A stretch of 64,000 nucleotides of DNA. It comes from Paracoccus sp. S-4012 (GTDB taxonomy: Bacteria; Pseudomonadota; Alphaproteobacteria; Rhodobacterales; Rhodobacteraceae). This document shows positions 58,760 through 64,000 of this stretch, piece after piece (the first letter of the stretch is position 1; every line of letters starts with the position of its first letter). The DNA lies in NCBI RefSeq assembly GCF_009674885.1, contig NZ_WKKA01000014.1:17930-81929 (forward strand), given 5' to 3'. Below the pieces are notes generated by a model. It did not search any database. It was not told the DNA's origin and worked only from the letters and a program-made list of their open reading frames with translations. The position numbers and the translations under genes were made by a program.

Positions 58760-59174
58760 CGGGTTTCCTGGCATAGAAGTTGCTGAAGCGACCGGCGCCG
58801 ACGCTCGGTATGTGATTCGGACAACCGTGACGCGCAGGGTGCGGCGTCAGCAACTCGTCTAGGATAAACTTGAAGTTGTGTCTACCCCTTCGGCGCGAGT
58901 GACTGCGCTCGTGCTCATCCGCGGCAGAGGCATCATCTTGAAGATGCGCGGGACGATTTTAATCCGATTTTTCAACGGTCACGCAACGAAGATGCGAAAG
59001 CCGGACCTGTTCACCGCCTGTGGTTGAAGGGCGATCCTGCAACTCGGCGCTGTGCTTGGGGGACCGAATCACCTGGCTCACCGGCAACTGCTCGTTGAGA
59101 GCGCCAGAACCGGGCTGGACACGAGGGGGGCAGCATGCGAAGCACGCCTCCGAAAAAAGTGGGGCAGGTCTTAC
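58760..59174. promoter_or_regulatory. Divergent control region of the two pilus arms
   Basis: 415 bases between flp (minus) and the TPR lipoprotein gene (plus), so both promoters must be here. It is noticeably AT-richer than the flanking chromosome, e.g. GGACGATTTTAATCCGATTT around 58949-58968. I cannot identify sigma-factor elements or a regulator site securely. Confidence 0.5.
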
Positions 59175-59687
59175 ATGGCACGAAGACCCTGGCGGCGTGG
59201 TCAGCACTCCGCCTCGCGCAGTCGGATGCTCATCCTGATGATCGGAATCGCCCTGTTGTCCGGCTGCAGCCAGGACAACGCGGCAGCACCGCGCAAGGCC
59301 ACGATTCCCACCAATGTTCCGAGCGTTGCTGCAGGCACCGAGTTCTCGACGGCGAAAACCAGCTATGAATCTGGCAACTTCGGCTATGCCGCCCGGTATT
59401 TCGACATGGCACTGAAGGCCTCGCCCCAGAACATGGAGGCGTGCCTGGGTCTCGCGGGATCATATGACTGGCTCTACCGTTTCGATCTCGCGGACCAGAC
59501 TTATGCCCGTTGCCGCAGAATCGGCGGCGAAACCTTTGCCTATCACAACAATCTCGGCTTCTCATACCTCCTCAGGGGCGAGCATGGCCGAGCTTCGGTC
59601 AGCCTGGCACAAGCCCAATCGTTGCAGCCGGGCCACCCGGTGATCGAAACCAATCTCAGGATTCTCCGTGTTGTCTCATCCGGTTAA
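59175..59687 (+). CDS. TPR-containing lipoprotein (TadD-like)
   Basis: 170 residues. A basic N-terminus and LILMIGIALLSGC end in a lipobox (LSGC at about 26-29), so it is probably an outer-membrane lipoprotein. The mature part has TPR-type helices (YESGNFGYAARYFDMALKAS, AYHNNLGFSYLLRGEHGRAS). This fits TadD, the pilotin-like TPR lipoprotein of Tad systems. ATG 59175 has an AGG eight bases upstream; ATG 59226 would give a shorter signal. Ends five bases before the secretin start. Confidence 0.85.
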   Translation: MARRPWRRGQHSASRSRMLILMIGIALLSGCSQDNAAAPRKATIPTNVPSVAAGTEFSTAKTSYESGNFGYAARYFDMALKASPQNMEACLGLAGSYDWLYRFDLADQTYARCRRIGGETFAYHNNLGFSYLLRGEHGRASVSLAQAQSLQPGHPVIETNLRILRVVSSG

Positions 59688-59691
59688 TTCC

Positions 59692-61059
59692 ATGTTCCCC
59701 CTCCTCGCCTGGGCGTTCACCCTGCTGTGCCTGCTTGCAACGACCGGCGCGGCGCAGGACAGCGTCGGGATCACGCTGAGCACAAGCCGTGCCGAGAAGG
59801 TACAGATCATCGTCGGCGAGTCTCAGGTTTTTACGACGGATGAAGACATCGAACAGGTCGTGATCGGAAATCCAGAGGTCGCGGACGTAGTCGTTGTCTC
59901 GCCGCGTTCATTTTTCATCCTGGGGCAGAGCCTCGGGCAGACAAACCTGCAAGTCTTTGCTGGTGAAGATTCCTTGGTAGGTCTTGTCGATCTTGAGGTC
60001 ACGGTTGACACCGGCGATCTCACTTCTGTGCTCCGCAGGGTCTCGTCGGGCGGCAATGTCCGGGTAGAGTCGGTCAATGGACGGTTGCGGCTGTCCGGAA
60101 CGGTTCCCGATGCTGTTACACTGGAACGCGTTCTCGAGATCGCCGGTCAGTACGGTTCGGACGAGGTGATCAACGCCATCGACGTTACCGCTCCACAGCA
60201 GGTGTATCTCAAGGTTCGCATGATCGAAGCCTCGCGGGAGGCCGGGAAAGCCATCGGTCTAGGAGTTGGTGCTCGGAACAATTCCGGGTCCTCGGTTCAA
60301 CTGGGCACCGGACAAATCGCCAATCCAGTGCCGTTTGGGAGTTTCCTCGCTACGTTGGTCGAGCGGGGAATTTCGGTCACTCTTCTGATTGAGGCCCTGG
60401 AAGAGAGAGGTCTCGTCCGCAACCTTGCCGAGCCGACACTTGCCGCTTTGTCCGGCGAGACGGCCAGCTTCCTGGCCGGCGGCGAGGTTCCCATTCCCGT
60501 TGCGCGTGACGGAGACGAGGTCACGGTGGAGTATAAGGAGTTTGGCGTTCGGCTCAGCTTCACCCCCATAGTACTGAACAATGGCCTGATAAACCTTACG
60601 CTGGAACCCGAGGTCAGCCAGATCGACCTGAACAACACCTACAACACCGGAACCATCGAACTTCCGAGCTTCTCGACTCGCAGGGCCAGCACCACTATCG
60701 AACTCCAGGCGGGGCAGAGTTTCGTGATGGCCGGTCTGCTGCAGCGGAACAATGCGCGGCGCCACTCCCAGGTGCCCGGGCTTGGAAGCATTCCGGTCCT
60801 CGGAGCTCTTTTCCGCTCGGCGTCGTGGCAGAAGGACGAGACCGATCTGGTCATCATCGTGACGCCGTACCTCAACAAGCCGGGCGGCGGTTCGGAACGT
60901 ATCGCGACGCCGCTGGATGGTTCGATCCTGACGTCCGAGCAGGAGTTCTTTCTCACCGGTACGCAGGAGATCACCAGGGGGGAGTTCGAACGCCGTATGC
61001 GCAGACGGCAGATCGAGGGCCCGTTCGGGCATATCATCGATGGCGCCAGTGGTGGTTAG
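59692..61059 (+). CDS. cpaC: Flp pilus outer-membrane secretin RcpA/CpaC
   Basis: 455 residues. Forms the outer-membrane pore for the pilus. Signal peptide MFPLLAWAFTLLCLLATTGAAQ; an N-terminal pilus-secretin domain (VQIIVGESQVFTTDEDIEQV, VVVSPRSFFILGQSLGQTNL), a BON-like segment near 120-165 (RLRLSGTVPDAVTLERVLEI), and the secretin domain (about 225-400) with VPGLGSIPVLGALFRS and DLVIIVTPYLNKP. The ATG at 59692 is chosen for its signal peptide; no strong ribosome-binding site is visible, suggesting coupling to the gene before. Confidence 0.95.
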   Translation: MFPLLAWAFTLLCLLATTGAAQDSVGITLSTSRAEKVQIIVGESQVFTTDEDIEQVVIGNPEVADVVVVSPRSFFILGQSLGQTNLQVFAGEDSLVGLVDLEVTVDTGDLTSVLRRVSSGGNVRVESVNGRLRLSGTVPDAVTLERVLEIAGQYGSDEVINAIDVTAPQQVYLKVRMIEASREAGKAIGLGVGARNNSGSSVQLGTGQIANPVPFGSFLATLVERGISVTLLIEALEERGLVRNLAEPTLAALSGETASFLAGGEVPIPVARDGDEVTVEYKEFGVRLSFTPIVLNNGLINLTLEPEVSQIDLNNTYNTGTIELPSFSTRRASTTIELQAGQSFVMAGLLQRNNARRHSQVPGLGSIPVLGALFRSASWQKDETDLVIIVTPYLNKPGGGSERIATPLDGSILTSEQEFFLTGTQEITRGEFERRMRRRQIEGPFGHIIDGASGG

Positions 61060-61321
61060 GGGCTTGTTTCTCACATGCGCCATGACGCTGGCGGGATGCG
61101 GAGATTCGATGTCCCATGGGGACGGTATCTGGCCAACTGCTGGCGAGGCACAACTCAAGAATCTCGGCAGCCAGACGATCGGGCACAGCCCAGGCGGCGG
61201 CTGGTCCGCGAATCCCGGCGGTTTCGGTCCACGTGCTTCAGAAATGATCCGGAGGTACCAGGCCGGCACCGGCCAGGCTGCTGCCACCGCCTCGGGCGGA
61301 GAAGGCGGTCCTTCAAGCTAG
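61040..61321 (+). CDS. Small lipoprotein after the secretin
   Basis: 93 residues. Signal VVVRGLFLTCAMTLAGC with lipobox LAGC; the mature part is short, Gly/Ser-rich, with no known domain. It overlaps the secretin 3' end by 20 bases. Its place in a Tad operon suggests an accessory such as an RcpB-like or pilotin-type protein, but no similarity is evident. Confidence 0.75.
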   Translation: MAPVVVRGLFLTCAMTLAGCGDSMSHGDGIWPTAGEAQLKNLGSQTIGHSPGGGWSANPGGFGPRASEMIRRYQAGTGQAAATASGGEGGPSS

Positions 61322-61497
61322 GCGATGGCCTGAGCCTCACCCGCCTCACAACAGTACGAATCGGCGGGCTGGATGCAGGCCGGACTTGATTAGCTAAAAT
61401 TAGTTCTCGCGCGGTCCAAGGCGTCGGTCTATCGTATCGTCGACTATGATGGCTGGAAGAGCGCCTTCCAAGCAGGGCCAGGAGGGCTTGTTACGAG
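61322..61497 (+). other. Gap between lipoprotein and tadE-like genes
   Basis: 176 bases, AT-rich in places (TTGATTAGCTAAAATTAG near 61387), which could hold a second promoter for the two pseudopilin genes. No hairpin terminator is obvious. Confidence 0.3.
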
Positions 61498-61944
61498 ATG
61501 AGATCCTTCCCGCTCGCGCTGTACGACAAGCTGCACTCCGTCGTGTCGGCGGAACGGGGCGCATCGGCCATCGAGTTCGCGCTTATTGCGCCTGTTCTCA
61601 CCATAGCTCTTCTCGGGGCTATGGATGTCGGGCGGGCGGTGGCGGAGCAGATGGCGATCGGAACGATTTTGCGGACAGGTGCGCAAAGCGCAATCTCGGG
61701 CGGTGATCTCTCCACGATCGAGCAGGTACTAGTTACCGCGAGGGGCGACGCCGCCGTGTCCGTGAAGGTTGAGCGCATCTGCGCCTGCCCCGAAAACGTT
61801 CAATTCGCAGTGGATTGTTCCGTTACCTGTGCCGGCCCCGGCGCCACGGCGATCTACTACTCTCTCGTTGCGGAGAAGGCATTCTCGGGAATGTTTCTGC
61901 CCGACATCCAACTCTCTCGGTCGCTTCAGGTGCAGGTGCGATGA
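61498..61944 (+). CDS. tadE: TadE-like minor pilin
   Basis: 148 residues. Pseudopilin-like protein: basic N-terminus, then ERGASAIEFALIAPVLTIAL, where G/ASAIEF is a prepilin peptidase site of the TadE type and the following helix is hydrophobic. Three or more Cys in the C-terminal part (ICACPENVQFAVDCSVTCAG) may form disulfides. Its stop overlaps the start of the next gene (ATGA). Confidence 0.9.
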   Translation: MRSFPLALYDKLHSVVSAERGASAIEFALIAPVLTIALLGAMDVGRAVAEQMAIGTILRTGAQSAISGGDLSTIEQVLVTARGDAAVSVKVERICACPENVQFAVDCSVTCAGPGATAIYYSLVAEKAFSGMFLPDIQLSRSLQVQVR

Positions 61945-62342
61945 CTCAGCCTGTACAATTGCGCTGGCTGGTCCGTTGTGCCTCCGGGGCGGCGGCGATC
62001 GAGTTCGCGATGATTGGTCTTCTCGTGATTTCTCTCATTCTCGGGATTTTCGAGCTGGGGCGCGCCATGTTCCTGCGCAACCAACTGGCCTTCGCTGCCG
62101 ACGTCGCCGCGCGAAGGGTCTTGCTCGACCCGTCAGCGGCGAGCGGTGATCTGGAACAGCTTGCAGCGACAATCCGGGAATCAATTCCCTTCGAGCAGAC
62201 TGAATTGCAAGTGGAACTGGAGCTGACTTCCAGTGGCGAAATTTTATCTATCACTCTGCGTCGGCCAGTGACCCTGCTGGTCCCTGACGTTTACCCACAC
62301 AGCATCACGTTGAGCGTTGAGCGCATAATCGCGTTGCCTTGA
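61941..62342 (+). CDS. Second TadE/TadF-like minor pilin
   Basis: 133 residues. Same plan as its neighbour: CASGAAAIEFAMIGLLVISL carries the G/AAAIEF site and a hydrophobic helix, then RNQLAFAADVAARRVLLDPS. No Cys after the helix. The overlap with tadE implies coupled translation and a shared role in pilus initiation. Last gene of the plus-strand pilus arm and of the recognisable island content. Confidence 0.88.
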   Translation: MTQPVQLRWLVRCASGAAAIEFAMIGLLVISLILGIFELGRAMFLRNQLAFAADVAARRVLLDPSAASGDLEQLAATIRESIPFEQTELQVELELTSSGEILSITLRRPVTLLVPDVYPHSITLSVERIIALP

Positions 62343-63163
62343 CGCCGTAAAGCCTTCCGGGCTGTCGTAGCAACGGTTGGCGGAAGGTCAAGCCTTGCCG
62401 TGCCCTGTTAGCTTGAGCCACCGATCGCACTTGCGCTGCCTCAAGAGTTCTCAGAAGATCATCCAATGGCTGTCATGTGTCCACTTGTCCTTTTGCCCGT
62501 GCTATCCAGGGAAGGGAGGATTAGGTCATGGGGCGCATCAACGCGGCGGATGGCTTCCGACGCTGGGCATGCGATCTCGCGTTTAGGCCGGGTGACCTCC
62601 AGGACATCATCACAAAGCACGCGGCGGTCGCGAGGTCAGCAGAATAGAGCCCGCTCGTCTTCGCCACCGACTTTATGCCGACGTTCGGTTGCACAGTAGG
62701 CTACAATCACTGTCCTGGCGGCCTCCGCTGCCTCCGGCGTTGTCCAGCGCGTGCGAGGCGCGGATCGACAGCCGCAGGGCGCGGGCGGGACCGGTCCGAG
62801 GTCTTCCGTCCGGATGCCTTGGGCAGTCGGCAGCGGCCGCCCGCTCGACGGCAGCGATCGCGATGGCTCGGGTCACGGGCCGACCCCCCGTCGATGATCC
62901 TGAAGGCCGCGCCGATGTCGGCGTATGTTGCGCCGCGCGCTTTTGCATCTTCATGATGTGCTTATTTCAGGTGGCAGTCATAGCACAGTTCCATTGACTG
63001 AGCACCGTCGACCGTCCGGAATGGGGCCTGGGGGCCGCCCCGCTCAACTAAGTGCACTTCGGTTTGGCGAACCTGCCCCAACCCGGCCTCCTTGGGCAAA
63101 CCGGGGTCACAGGTTCAGCGAATGCTGCTCTTTTGACAGTACGCCAATGCCTTGGCAGCGGCT
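62343..63163. other. Gene-free right end of the island
   Basis: About 820 bases without a supportable gene. Open frames are short and break often. On the minus strand near 62870-62935 one frame reads AKARGATYADIGAAFRIID, possibly a decayed helix-turn-helix segment, but stops and shifts follow. No inverted repeats or RNA features were recognised. Confidence 0.4.
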
Positions 63164-63216
63164 CGCCTCGTTCACATCGAAGATGTCAGCGGTTCAAATC
63201 CGTTATCACCCACCAT
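63164..63216 (+). other. tRNA-Val 3' fragment (putative island att site)
   Basis: About 50 bases match the anticodon-to-CCA half of tRNA-Val(CAC): 20 identical bases spanning the anticodon arm, then a T-arm AGCGG-TTCAAAT-CCGTT, ATCACCC and ACCA. Compared with the intact gene it has four changes, all in the T-stem, forming two compensatory pairs. The 5' half is absent. Same strand as the intact tRNA, as expected for direct repeats at the ends of an integrated element. Confidence 0.8.
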
Positions 63217-63282
63217 TCTTTCCTCTTTTTAAAGACTTAGATGTTGACCTCCTGCTGGTGCGCCACATGAGTGAGGCACAGG

Positions 63283-63628
63283 ATGCGCATGGCAGCCTAT
63301 CTAAGCCGGTCCCGTCATGGGATCTTTTACTTCCGCTGGCCTATCCCGCAGCACCTTCATCCTACCGGCAAGCGCGGCCACGTGCGCCATTCGCTGCGGA
63401 CCAGGTGCCCGGCAGAGCCTCGCTGGCGGCGATCAGGATACTTGGGCGGGGTTGATCCATCCCGAGGGGCCGGACGGCCTTGTGCAAGCGTTCTGTGCCT
63501 TGCGCGGTATCTCGGCTGCTGATCTGACAGAACAGCAACAGGCTTGGCTGCTCAATGAATTGCGGAAAGGGCATCATGCCTTCGCCAAGGCGGCGCTGGG
63601 CCATGTCGACGCGCTGGAGCTGCTGTGA
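63283..63628 (+). pseudogene. Tyrosine-integrase fossil (DUF6538 type)
   Basis: Starts 66 bases after the tRNA fragment and reads away from it: MRMAAYLSRSRHGIFYFRWP and then HPTGKRGHVRHSLRTRCP, the DUF6538 N-terminus. A second frame (about 63455-63628) continues with LTEQQQAWLLNELRKGHHAF and AKAALGHVDALELL to a stop, which resembles a later part of the same protein family, so a frameshift or deletion joins them. The catalytic domain is missing. Confidence 0.65.
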
Positions 63629-63638
63629 CCCCTGACCT

Positions 63639-64000
63639 TCATCCACCTGAGACCAGAGCCGCCGGGTGACATTTGCCCGCTTGCGCGGAGGGAGCAATGG
63701 GTGATCGGCGGAACGTCTCCGTTTCGTGTAGCCGATCGCCCGTTGCGGCGAACTGGGCGGCGAAGGCTGCGGGGGTCTCGTAGCCGAGTGCCGAATGGGG
63801 GCGGGCCACGTTATAGTCGGCCACCCAGCTGGCGACGATGCGGCGGGCCTGATCGAGGCCGAAGAACAGCGTCTCAAGAGCTCGTCCCGCATCTTCGAGT
63901 TGAACGCCTCGCAGATGCCGTTCTGCATGGGCTTGCCGGGCGCGATGAAATGCCAGGACACGGCGGCCTCCTCGCACCAGGCCAGCATGGCGTTCGAGGT
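63639..64000 (-). pseudogene. IS3-family transposase OrfB, frameshifted, cut by window edge
   Basis: Minus strand: AMLAWCEEAAVSWHFIAPGK, then PMQNGICEAFNSKMRDELL in one frame, then ETLFFGLDQARRIVASWVAD and YNVARPHSALGYETPAAFAA in the next. These are the DDE integrase C-terminal third of an IS407-group OrfB, including the catalytic Glu region. A frameshift near 63885 splits it. The C-terminal end carries an extra ATGDRLHETETFRRSP segment. The 5' part lies outside the window. Confidence 0.85.

Overview
The window is high-GC alphaproteobacterial DNA that looks like a member of the Rhodobacterales (Rhodobacteraceae/Paracoccaceae). This rests on inference from several things: a radA-cvpA-purF group, overlapping glcDEF genes, an anaerobic hemN behind a perfect FNR box, a lanthanide-type xoxF with a c-553i-like cytochrome and xoxJ, an Ala/Pro-rich codon-biased proteome, and GC-rich palindromic repeats of the kind scattered through that order. 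No rRNA is present; two tRNA-Val genes are.

Layout. 1-0.6 kb: IS3-family debris. 0.65-27.4 kb: mostly conserved chromosomal genes, namely an exported PRC-barrel protein, prs, a DUF2235 hydrolase, purD, xseA, ftsY, a DUF599 membrane protein, purF, cvpA, radA, a parDE toxin-antitoxin pair, polA, hemN, glcDEF, an Hsp20 chaperone, queA, an MFS transporter, a DUF924 protein, a small exported protein and lpdA. 27.4-31.1 kb: an accessory stretch with an IS110 fossil, a BCCT choline/betaine transporter and an IS5 fossil. 31.1-35.4 kb: xoxF-xoxG-xoxJ, a periplasmic lanthanide-dependent methanol oxidation module, followed by what looks like a decayed 'CXXCW' PQQ-associated gene. 35.4-46.4 kb: a catabolic block on the minus strand (CoA ligase, thiolase-like lyase without the thiolase Cys, DUF35-SDR fusion, cyclase-family hydrolase, carbamoylase-type amidohydrolase), a divergent LysR regulator, and a four-gene ABC importer. 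46.6-50.2 kb: a DUF2218 protein, tRNA-Val(TAC), lon and tRNA-Val(CAC).

50.2-63.2 kb is best read as a genomic island. It starts at the 3' end of intact tRNA-Val(CAC), carries a broken tyrosine integrase, contains a complete two-armed Tad/Flp pilus locus, and ends at a 3' tRNA-Val fragment. The minus-strand arm encodes Flp pilin, prepilin peptidase, CpaB, CpaE/TadZ, CpaF/TadA ATPase, TadB, TadC and a TadG-like protein. The plus-strand arm encodes a TPR lipoprotein, the secretin, a small lipoprotein and two TadE-like minor pilins. The pilus genes are visibly less GC-rich than the flanking housekeeping genes. 63.2-64.0 kb holds another integrase fossil and a frameshifted IS3-family transposase running off the window.

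The points most worth a second look are the tRNA-bounded pilus island with compensatory T-stem changes in its boundary fragment, the roughly 190-residue repetitive C-terminal tail on XoxF, the pair of active-site-degenerate thiolase/DUF35-SDR proteins, the apparently disabled proofreading site of PolA, and a GC-rich terminator-like repeat embedded in frame inside glcE.
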